From the IMG/VR virus record IMGVR_UViG_3300024255_000006, positions 62,001-126,000 of that record: a stretch of DNA of 64,000 nt. One strand, written 5' to 3'. The notes beneath the pieces are model-generated. The model was not told where the DNA came from. It saw only the letters and a list, made by a program, of their open reading frames with translations, and ran no database searches. Numbering within the stretch: position 1 is the first letter of the stretch; every line of letters starts with the position of its first letter. Source of the DNA: a virus. A program made the translations under genes and the position numbers. This document shows positions 28,201 through 35,771 of this stretch, one piece after another.

Positions 28201-31200
28201 CTCTATTTTAGGTCGCCTGATACTGCTGGAAATACATTCTTCAGAGTAGGGACTATTCTCGATAATAATTCTTCTAATGGTCAGAATTCTCCAATATGGA
28301 AAAGGTTAAATCTTCCTTCACTTGCAAGGGCACAAGGTGTTCAATTTGCAATCCGTTCTACAGGAACCTATTATGCTAGCCCTGAAGGATTCGACCATTA
28401 TGGTCTGCAGCAAGTCAATGTTAACATAGGAGTTTCTGGATTTACTGATTATGAGTATGTAAATGAACTTGCAACCGAAGCAGAAGATTGGGGATCAATC
28501 TACTACGGTAATGAATCAAATGTTCCATTTGGTTTGTTCCGAATTACTGGTGCTGCAGAAACCGCAGGTCTCAGTCGTCCAATTATTGTTGGATCTGGTG
28601 GTGTTACTCTCAGTGGAGATGCAGTCAAACAGTTTGCTCCGAACTGGAACACAACAGGTCTATTTGCAATCTCTGGGTCTGCTGAAACTCCATACTCCTT
28701 ACGCGAAATTTCTACAGGAACTCTATTCACGATTGGCGATACATCACATAGAGTTGTATTTGACTACAATATCGATTCAGATATTTCCTTTACTACTGAA
28801 GACAATGGATCTGTTGCAGTCAATGCGACATCTACAGAAGATAATGGATCTCTTACTGCTCCTATCACTGGAGGGGAAGTTGATAATGGATATGTTGTAT
28901 TCAACGCATCGAATAGTGATTCATTTGGTGGAATCACAATTAGTGGTTCAGTGGATGATGAATTCAAACCTGAGTTTGCTCAAACTAGTACTGGTCTCTT
29001 TGCGATCACAGGTATTGGTATTGACTCCTTCTTCCCCAACTGGAATGGATCTGGTGTTATCAATACTTCTGGTGGAGACGGATACAACTTCAGTCTTCTC
29101 CATCCTGGTTCTGGTACACTGTTCTCGAATGGTATCGCAGGAGAGGCGATTACCAATCACTATAATATTTCTTCTGCTGATATCTACAGCACGGTTGATT
29201 ACGGTAACCTCACCACAGTTGCAACATCAACTGATGATTATCAGAGCATAACTGGTCCTGGTACTTCCGTCAATCTTGACTTTGGTAATGTTATTACTCA
29301 AGGTCAAACAAACGAACCATTTGGTCTATTCAGAATCACTGGTTCTGCACAAACAGCGAAGATTCTACGTGGTGTCGAATCTGGATCTGGTTCTCTATTC
29401 GCGATTGGTGGTGCAGTAGAAACATTCCATCTGGAATACACAACTACAGGACTGTTCAGATTCTCTGGATCTGCTGTTCCAAAAGCAATTTTACGTAATA
29501 TCTCCACAGGAACTTTATTCACTATTGGTGGAGCTGCAGAAGCAGTTGTATTTGATTACAATCAATCTTCTATTAATTCCTTTATCTCTACAGATAATGG
29601 TCTGGTATCTGCAACTGCAACATCGACGGAAGACCATGGATCTCTTGTCGGACCTATTACTGGTGGCGAAGTTGATAATGGATACGTCGTATTCAACGCT
29701 CTTACTGGTATTCCCTTCGGTTCTATCAATATCGGAAGTGATGCTGAGTACGAATTTAAACCTGAGTTTGCACAGATTGGTACAGGTCTATTTGCGATTA
29801 CTGGTCAAAGTATCAATTCGTTCTTACCCAACTGGAATGGATCGGGTGTTATCAATACTTCTGGTGGAGACGATTACAACTTCAGTCTTCTACAGATTAC
29901 GACTGGTGGTTTGTTTACCAACGGTATTGTTGGCGAAGCAGTTACCAAACATTATAACATCTCTTCTACTGATGTTTATAGTGCAGAAGATTACGGTTCT
30001 ATTGCTACAACCGCAACAACAACTGAGGATTATGAATCAGTAACCGATATCGGTACTTCCGTTAATCTTGACTTTGGTAATGTTATTACTCAAGGTCAAA
30101 CAAACGAACCATTCGGATTATTCCAGATCAGCGGTGCTGCTGTTACAGCAGGTCTCAGAAAACCATCTTTCAACGGAAGTGGAGTTGCATTCGTATTCCG
30201 TAGTGCAACAGAGTCCTTCAGTCTTGAGTACACAACTACTGGTCTATTTGGATTCTCTGGATCTGCTGTTCCAAAAGCAATTTTACGCAATATCTCCACA
30301 GGAACTCTGTTCACTGTCGGTGGAGCTGCAGAAGCAATCGTTTACGACTACACCCAGTCATCGATTGCAGTATTTACTACCACAGATAACGGATCTGTTG
30401 TATCCAACGCTACATCAACTCAAGACCATGGATCTCTTGTCGGACCTATTACTGGCGGTGAAGTTGATAATGGATTCATTGTATTTAATGCAGCAACTGG
30501 AATTCCATTTGGTGGAATTACAATTGGATCTGCAGCAGATACTGTATATGCACCAGAGTTTGGTCAGGTTGGAGACGGTCTCTTTGCGATTACAGGATTT
30601 GCAGAGGATCAGTTTATTCCAAACTGGGTTGGTTCTGGTGTTCTACAAACTTCAGGTGGAGACGGATACAACTTCAGTCTTCTACAAATTACAACTGGAG
30701 GACTGTTTGCGTTCGGTGGATCTGCAGAGGCAGCAGTTAAGCATTACAACATCTCGTCTAGAGATATTTACAGCACTGTCGATCATGGAGCACTTACTAC
30801 AACTCCAACTTCGACAGACGACTATCAGTCGGTAACTGATTCTAACACATCTTCTAATCTTGACTTCGGTAATCTTATTACTCAAGGTCAGACTAATGAA
30901 CCATTTGGATTGTTCCAAATCAGTGGCGCTGCAGACACAGCAAAGATTCTCAATATTTCTTTTGTTGGATCTGGTTCTATATTCACTGCAAGTGGAGCTG
31001 CAGATTCTCTCACATCAAATCCTCCAGAGAATACAGTTCTATTCACTTTTACTGGATCGACTGTACCAAACTTCTCGTTCAGTCAACCAGCAAATGCTTT
31101 CATCACACTCGATGTCGAGTCGGAAGAAAGAAGAGTATACGATTACAACGAAGATACCGTTGTTACGTTTGGAACAGAAGATCTTGGTCTTATCAGCAAT

Positions 31201-34200
31201 ACTGCTACGACAACGGAAGACAACGGTCAACTTACAGATCCAGTTACAGGATATGATGATCGTGGATTCGTTATCTACGATTCTATCGTTAGATCTGCTA
31301 GTGGAACTATTACTATTAGTGGTGCGGTTACTCCAGACTTTATTGCAGAAAATGCTCACAATGGTTCTGGAACAATCACCCTGTCGAGCAATGCAGCAGT
31401 TCAGTTTATTCCAAACTGGGTTGGTACTGGTCTGTTCGGATTCAGTGGTGGAGATGGATACAACTTCAGTCTTCTACAGATTACGACTGGTGGTTTGTTT
31501 ACCAACGGTATTGTTGGCGAAGCAGTTACCAAACATTATAACATCTCTTCTACTGCTACGTTTACAACAGCAGATTATGGTGCTCTGTCTGGTACTCCAA
31601 CTACCACAACAGACTACGGAACTGTTACGACAGCATACTCAGATATTGAAGACTTCGGTCTCATCACCGTTACTCAATCTCTCGATCCATACGGTCTATT
31701 CCAGATCAGTGGTTCTGCAGGCACGTTCTTCCAGCCATTCCGAGGATCCGAGTCTACAGTTCTATTCCAGTTCAGTGGAACTCGTGCATTCGAGCAATTC
31801 ATTCCCAACTGGAATGGATCTGGTTTTATCACACTATCTGGTACTGCTGGTCAGGTTGCATACCGCAACTTCCCATATGCAGGAACAGGTGCTCTGTTCG
31901 GAAATGGTATTGTTGGCGAAGCAGTCGTCAAGGACTACTCTGCAACTTCTATCGTTCCATTCAACACAGAAGACTTTGGTCAGATTTCTTCTGTCCCAAC
32001 TACAACATCCGACTACGGTCAAATCACGGATGGATCTACTCAAGATGTAGATTACAGATATATTTGGGAGTATCCATCTTACGGTATTCCATTCGGAACA
32101 ATCACGATTAGTGGTAACAACAGTGCTACCACCAACTTTATTCGTGCTCCATATGCTGCATTTGGTAACTTCACCATTATCAGTAATAATCTTGTACCGA
32201 TGCAAGAAGCATTTGCTGCCGAAGCAGATGTGTCTGGAGTTATCTACCTTGGATTTGCTTCTGCAGGTGCAGATCGTACTCGTGCATACGATGGTTCTGG
32301 AACTCTGTTTGCTACAAGTGGAGCTGCAGAAAGCAAGACCACAAACAAACCAGAAAGCACTGTACTATTTGCATCTAGTGGATCTGCAGAGTCTCCAAGA
32401 ACAAGAGACTTTATTGGATCTGGATCAATATTCACTTTCGGTGGTTCTGCAGAAGCAGTAGCAGTTGCACAAGAAACAACAGGACTATTCACACTTTCTG
32501 GTACAGCAGATACAGACCGATCCAGAGACTATGTTGGATCTGGATCACTGTTCGCAATTGATGGAGCAGCAGAAGCAGTTGCAGTTGCACCAGAAACAAC
32601 AGGACTATTCACTATTGGTGGAAGTGGAGATCCACCAATCATCACCCTCAAGTTCTTCGGTGGTGGAACAATTACTCTCAGTGGAACAGCAGAGTCTCCA
32701 AGAGCAAGAGACTATGTTGGTTCTGGTTCCCTATTCGCAATCGGTGGTGCAGCAGAAAGCAAGACGAGCGACGAAGAATTTACTGGTCTCTATACCTTCT
32801 CTGGTACTGCAGAACCAATCATCAGAACTCAGGCATTCCAAGGTTCTGGTCAAACCACCATTTCTGGTACAGCAATCGAGAGACAACTCGATCACTACCA
32901 TGGATCTGGAGTATTCCAAGTTACTGGTATTGCATCTGCTCAAGAATCTTATGTACCAGCAGCAGAGATTGGATCTGGTTCACTATTCAGTGCAAGTGGA
33001 GCTGCAGAAAGCAAGACCAGCAACCCACCAGAGAATACAATTCTCTATACATTCGCTGGTACTGCAGAACCAATCATCAGAACTCAGGCATTCCAAGGTT
33101 CTGGAACTATCAGTATTTCTGGTCAACTTGGTCTCAAGGTTATTCTCAACTACTTTGGTTCTGGTGGAATTATCCTCAGTGGAACTGTCGGAGAATCCTT
33201 TACACCAGCTACGGAAGTTGGATCTGGTTCGATTACTCTATCTGGAACCGTTGGAGAATCCTTTACACCAGCTACAGAAGTTGGATCTGGTTCTATTACA
33301 CTCTCTGGTGCAGCGGTCGAGAGACAACTCGATCATTACACTGGGTCTGGTACGGCAACGATTTCTGGTACTGCTGGAATCAAACTCATTATCGACTTCA
33401 TTGGTTCTGGATCTCTATTCTCTGCAGGTGGAGCTGCAGAAAGCAAGACCACAAACAAACCAGAGTCTACAGTTCTATTCGCAGTTTCTGGCGCAGCAGA
33501 CGAGTCATTCGGTAAGGGTAACTACGACGCTTCTGGAATTACATCAGTTTCTGGCGCAGGAATTGAGAAGCAAACTGACGATTATGTTGGAAATGGTTCA
33601 GCAACTCTATCGGGTACGGCAGATACAGATAGAACAAGAGCATTTGCTGGATCAGGATCTCTATTCAGTACTGGTGGAGCGGCAGAAGTTGCTGTTGTCG
33701 ATTACGAAAGTGTTGGTCTCTTCTCGATCATTGGATCTGCAAACGAAGCGATTACTCCATTCATTCCGCCTGGTTCTGGATCTGCATTCTTCTCTGGTAC
33801 TGGAGTCGAAAGACAAGCAGACGATTACGTTGGAACTGGATCAGCAACTCTATCTGGTCAGGCTACAGACATCAAACTGTCTTATGGTCACCAGGGAACT
33901 GGTGGAATCACACTTTCTGGATCTGCAGTCGAAAGACAAGCAGACGATTACGTTGGTACAGGATCTCTATTCTCTACAGGTGGAGCTGCAGAAAGCAAGA
34001 CCACCAACAATCCAGAATCTACAGTTCTGTTCTCCTTCTCTGGAACAGCAGCAGAGTCTACAACGTTCGATGAAGTCAGTCCTGGTGGAACAATTGTTCT
34101 ATCTGGTCAAGCAACCAACATCAAATTCAACAGAGGATGGGAAGGCAGTGGTACTGCAACGTTATTTGGATCTGCAGTCGAAAGACAAGCAGACGATTAC

Positions 34201-35463
34201 GATGGTTCTGGAACTCTGTTTGCTACAAGTGGAGCTGCAGAAAGTAAAACTTCAAATCCACCAGAGAACATTGTTCTTTACACATTCTCTGGAACTGCTG
34301 GAGATCAGAAACTTACCTTCAGCGAAGTTGCTTCTGGTACTATCACTCTATCTGGTTCTGCTGTCGAAAGACAACTCGATCACTACCATGGATCTGGAGT
34401 CTTTACTCTCAGCGGCGCAGCCGAAACTCCAAGAGCAAGAGACTGGGTTGGAAGTGGTACGATTATCAAATTCTCTGCTCGTCAGGGAACTCTATATGCG
34501 AAGGTCGTCGATCTTCCAGAATTCAGTGGTCTATTCTCTATCTCGGGAACAGCAGATACAGACCGATCCAGAGACTATGTTGGATCTGGTTCTCTGTTCT
34601 CTACAGGTGGAGCTGCAGAAAACAAGACTACCAACAAACCAGAATCCACTGTTCTATTCAACTTCTCTGGAACAGCAACAGAATCCAGAACAAACGATTA
34701 TGTTGGATCTGGTTCTCTATTCGCGATTGGTGGTGCAGCAGAATCTGCAACTGTCGCAGAAGCTTCTACTGGTTTATTCAGTCTTTCTGGTACAGCAGAT
34801 ACAGATCGTTCACGCGCTTATGCTGGATCTGGAACTCTGTTTGGATTCTCTGGAGCAGCAGAATCTGCTACTGTCTCCGAAGATGCTACTGGTCTCTTCA
34901 CGATTTCTGGAACAGCAGAGTCTCCAAGAGCAAGAGACTATGTTGGTTCTGGTTCTCTGTTTGCAATCGGTGGTGCTTCCGAAAGCAAAGCAACCAATTA
35001 TCCATCGATTGGTCTATTCCAGATTTCTGGAACCGCTGGAATCAAACTTATTATTCATTACACTGGTTCTGGATCAGTTACTCTCAGCGGCAATGCTGCA
35101 GAAGCATTCGTCAGACCAACATATGTCGGATCTGGTTCTTTCGGTGGATTCTCTGGATCTGCGACAGAAAGCAAGACGAGCGACGAAGAATTTACTGGAA
35201 CTACAACGATATCTGGAGAAGCAACAGATATCAAACTTACGTTTGGATATCGTGGATCTGGTTCTCTATTCTCTACAAGTGGAACTGGAGAAAGTGCAAC
35301 AGTCGATTACGAAAATACTGTTCTCTTCACATTTACAGGCGGAGGAACGGAAGAGTTTGTTCCTGGAGGATTCAGTGGAACAGGTCAGGTCACAATTTCT
35401 GGAAATGCTGCTACAGAACTCAGAATATTCCAACCTGCATTTACGTTCGTTACGATCATATAA
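25273..35463 (+). CDS. Giant repetitive fibre-like virion protein
   Basis: This 3396-residue protein is built almost entirely of repeats. The first part (to about residue 2320) alternates 'GLFAITGSA'-type beta strands with 'TEDYGSV' motifs. Between nt 28525 and 31686 it repeats with a period of exactly 264 residues. A non-repeat, jelly-roll-looking domain (nt about 27915-28460) interrupts the previous unit. The last 1080 residues consist of short repeats of about 20-30 residues such as YVGSGSLFAIGGAAESK and VERQADDYVGTGSATLSG. There is no signal peptide, membrane helix or Cys-rich region. The ATG is preceded by GGAG at 25268-25271. Its composition (Gly, Ser, Thr, Ala) and position suggest a long thin tail or side fibre. 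I do not recognise a named family. Confidence 0.85.
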   Translation: MSVIYIYNSSTVNLFVTEDLGSITSTPTTEDYGSISAAHTQEENYYEVQYVGDVTPFGTATIGGSANAVKQNVYQFASIGRFRFIFQEASSFLIHAWIGSGSLFEIGGGLERIVAPYLGADPLGGITLFNTSGSAEESFSTIYNIEDTTTLSTEDYGSVSVGGSSVDYGQVNTYTTAQLEYGTVSDVFAVPYEGTISITGSGEESFTESGYVGTGSYGGFSGSAFNSIPRRYEGSGSLFSVGGGEEQNAYRWVSLTPVIKLTGGTSSTNSFRPQGPIYIEGGADSCAAFRNVSTGSLFGFSGGDESVTRDYDEDNVLVFSTQDYGSVSASATTTADYGSVTSIATEYSDFGSVIYGQTAYSTTGGFTLSGSADVQFITKREFTGSGSLFAIGGEANSFIPNWVATGLFGITGSSTSRVFREYESLGALITSGGEANSLTVVYNDNINIQFVTEDRGLITSAVTTSEDLGVVTQDSTSVDNGQVVFLGAPFGGMTLSGTGDGAPLRTFVYAGTASITTSGAATKFAFVPGPWRGDGLFAITGGDQYSNPRAFQGFGSLFLGEHSNEKATKDYSDSIIDVFSTEDRGLVSVSATSTEDQGLVTNNPALSDLGSISRSQTDVAATANIVVSGSAVTANPRKISYVAVGGGILFSVSGSNQVFVPEFTGSGSISISANSVPNFSLGFIGNYTFNVVGGNISEEITKDYSNDQISWDFYQETEFGTLTTNPQAPRDSIYPVGESAVSLPNSTQDFGLVLDTNLARYYNFGRVSITADSQSAAGTFTFTGTAVPEYKPEFAQTGTGLFRITGVAPNSFFPTWNAFGTLNVTGQPIYNFSLSNPGTGSLFANGISGEAITSSYNLSSIDSFTIGDFGQITTTAVNSTVSSIVTPNNTLFFNQNSKTNVVFSNGGTGIGSFGGFNIGDHLRFGQSTNETDVGTSRFILTNTFNDTSNWESLDFRVIRGNNANGGERPDSGEDLVLYFRSPDTAGNTFFRVGTILDNNSSNGQNSPIWKRLNLPSLARAQGVQFAIRSTGTYYASPEGFDHYGLQQVNVNIGVSGFTDYEYVNELATEAEDWGSIYYGNESNVPFGLFRITGAAETAGLSRPIIVGSGGVTLSGDAVKQFAPNWNTTGLFAISGSAETPYSLREISTGTLFTIGDTSHRVVFDYNIDSDISFTTEDNGSVAVNATSTEDNGSLTAPITGGEVDNGYVVFNASNSDSFGGITISGSVDDEFKPEFAQTSTGLFAITGIGIDSFFPNWNGSGVINTSGGDGYNFSLLHPGSGTLFSNGIAGEAITNHYNISSADIYSTVDYGNLTTVATSTDDYQSITGPGTSVNLDFGNVITQGQTNEPFGLFRITGSAQTAKILRGVESGSGSLFAIGGAVETFHLEYTTTGLFRFSGSAVPKAILRNISTGTLFTIGGAAEAVVFDYNQSSINSFISTDNGLVSATATSTEDHGSLVGPITGGEVDNGYVVFNALTGIPFGSINIGSDAEYEFKPEFAQIGTGLFAITGQSINSFLPNWNGSGVINTSGGDDYNFSLLQITTGGLFTNGIVGEAVTKHYNISSTDVYSAEDYGSIATTATTTEDYESVTDIGTSVNLDFGNVITQGQTNEPFGLFQISGAAVTAGLRKPSFNGSGVAFVFRSATESFSLEYTTTGLFGFSGSAVPKAILRNISTGTLFTVGGAAEAIVYDYTQSSIAVFTTTDNGSVVSNATSTQDHGSLVGPITGGEVDNGFIVFNAATGIPFGGITIGSAADTVYAPEFGQVGDGLFAITGFAEDQFIPNWVGSGVLQTSGGDGYNFSLLQITTGGLFAFGGSAEAAVKHYNISSRDIYSTVDHGALTTTPTSTDDYQSVTDSNTSSNLDFGNLITQGQTNEPFGLFQISGAADTAKILNISFVGSGSIFTASGAADSLTSNPPENTVLFTFTGSTVPNFSFSQPANAFITLDVESEERRVYDYNEDTVVTFGTEDLGLISNTATTTEDNGQLTDPVTGYDDRGFVIYDSIVRSASGTITISGAVTPDFIAENAHNGSGTITLSSNAAVQFIPNWVGTGLFGFSGGDGYNFSLLQITTGGLFTNGIVGEAVTKHYNISSTATFTTADYGALSGTPTTTTDYGTVTTAYSDIEDFGLITVTQSLDPYGLFQISGSAGTFFQPFRGSESTVLFQFSGTRAFEQFIPNWNGSGFITLSGTAGQVAYRNFPYAGTGALFGNGIVGEAVVKDYSATSIVPFNTEDFGQISSVPTTTSDYGQITDGSTQDVDYRYIWEYPSYGIPFGTITISGNNSATTNFIRAPYAAFGNFTIISNNLVPMQEAFAAEADVSGVIYLGFASAGADRTRAYDGSGTLFATSGAAESKTTNKPESTVLFASSGSAESPRTRDFIGSGSIFTFGGSAEAVAVAQETTGLFTLSGTADTDRSRDYVGSGSLFAIDGAAEAVAVAPETTGLFTIGGSGDPPIITLKFFGGGTITLSGTAESPRARDYVGSGSLFAIGGAAESKTSDEEFTGLYTFSGTAEPIIRTQAFQGSGQTTISGTAIERQLDHYHGSGVFQVTGIASAQESYVPAAEIGSGSLFSASGAAESKTSNPPENTILYTFAGTAEPIIRTQAFQGSGTISISGQLGLKVILNYFGSGGIILSGTVGESFTPATEVGSGSITLSGTVGESFTPATEVGSGSITLSGAAVERQLDHYTGSGTATISGTAGIKLIIDFIGSGSLFSAGGAAESKTTNKPESTVLFAVSGAADESFGKGNYDASGITSVSGAGIEKQTDDYVGNGSATLSGTADTDRTRAFAGSGSLFSTGGAAEVAVVDYESVGLFSIIGSANEAITPFIPPGSGSAFFSGTGVERQADDYVGTGSATLSGQATDIKLSYGHQGTGGITLSGSAVERQADDYVGTGSLFSTGGAAESKTTNNPESTVLFSFSGTAAESTTFDEVSPGGTIVLSGQATNIKFNRGWEGSGTATLFGSAVERQADDYDGSGTLFATSGAAESKTSNPPENIVLYTFSGTAGDQKLTFSEVASGTITLSGSAVERQLDHYHGSGVFTLSGAAETPRARDWVGSGTIIKFSARQGTLYAKVVDLPEFSGLFSISGTADTDRSRDYVGSGSLFSTGGAAENKTTNKPESTVLFNFSGTATESRTNDYVGSGSLFAIGGAAESATVAEASTGLFSLSGTADTDRSRAYAGSGTLFGFSGAAESATVSEDATGLFTISGTAESPRARDYVGSGSLFAIGGASESKATNYPSIGLFQISGTAGIKLIIHYTGSGSVTLSGNAAEAFVRPTYVGSGSFGGFSGSATESKTSDEEFTGTTTISGEATDIKLTFGYRGSGSLFSTSGTGESATVDYENTVLFTFTGGGTEEFVPGGFSGTGQVTISGNAATELRIFQPAFTFVTII
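29875..29971 (+). repeat. 97-base identical direct repeat, copy A
   Basis: This block is identical to 31459-31555, exactly two 792-base periods downstream. The intermediate copy starting at 30667 differs at many positions. It encodes FSLLQITTGGLFTNGIVGEA and flanking residues. Confidence 0.9.
31459..31555 (+). repeat. 97-base identical direct repeat, copy B
   Basis: This is the second copy of the block at 29875-29971. Divergence resumes immediately on both sides, so the identity looks like a recombination or gene-conversion tract. Confidence 0.9.
33187..33312 (+). repeat. 63-base tandem duplication in the fibre gene
   Basis: Two adjacent 63-base units (33187-33249 and 33250-33312) encode nearly identical 21-residue repeats, VGESFTPATEVGSGSITLSG plus one residue. 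They differ at only a few bases, which suggests a recent duplication. Confidence 0.9.
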
Positions 35464-35475
35464 AAACTTCCGCGT

Positions 35476-35483
35476 TATAAATA
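35476..35483 (+). promoter_or_regulatory. Late-promoter box TATAAATA
   Basis: A perfect TATAAATA lies 29 bases before the ATG at 35512 and directly after the giant fibre gene. Confidence 0.65.
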
Positions 35484-35511
35484 AATCTAGAAAAACTCTA
35501 GGCATCGAAAT

Positions 35512-35721
35512 ATGACTACCCAGGTACAGCTTCGTAGAGGCACCACTGCTGAGCACGCATCATTTACTGGTGCAGTTGCTGAACTCACGGTAGATACTAC
35601 ATTAAATGAGTTGGTGCTCCACGATGGGGCAACTGCGGGCGGCATTCCAGTCGCACGTAAGGATTACGTGAACACAGAGTTAACGAAAGCAATTGCAACA
35701 ATGATTGCAGTAGGCTTCTAA
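35512..35721 (+). CDS. Stand-alone Mtd_N-like fibre domain protein
   Basis: This 69-residue protein matches the pattern of the N-terminal domain found on many phage fibres, including the Bordetella phage tropism determinant: VQLRRGTTAEHASF, then AELTVDTTLNELVLHDG and a final helix (KDYVNTELTKAIATMIAVGF). In most phages this domain is fused to a longer receptor-binding protein. Here it ends after the domain. It could be a small adaptor, or what remains of a split fibre gene. It has its own late-promoter box. The next gene starts 50 bases downstream. Confidence 0.75.
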   Translation: MTTQVQLRRGTTAEHASFTGAVAELTVDTTLNELVLHDGATAGGIPVARKDYVNTELTKAIATMIAVGF

Positions 35722-35771
35722 TTTATATTTCGTTAAACAAACATCATTCAACAGAAAAGTAGAGTACCAAA

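Larger units (their letters stand above)
28525..31686 (+). repeat. Four 264-residue tandem units in the fibre gene
   Basis: The anchor CCATTTGG/CCATTCGG, which encodes the PFGLF motif, occurs at 28525, 29317, 30109 and 30901, each exactly 792 bases apart. The next related anchor is at 31687 (786 bases, two codons shorter). A second anchor, TACAACTTCAGTCTTCT, confirms the register at 29083, 29875, 30667 and 31459. Confidence 0.9.

Noticed and set aside
25273-35463. CRISPR-like array or diversity-generating retroelement target
   Set aside because: The repeats are in-frame coding units without spacers. No reverse transcriptase or template-repeat pair was seen in the window.
25922-35515. Long Leu-rich frames overlapping the repetitive fibre gene, including one of 1016 codons
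   Set aside because: They arise because repeated, biased codons leave the +1 frame free of stops. Their Leu/Gln/Val-rich, low-complexity products have no start signals and mirror the repeats.
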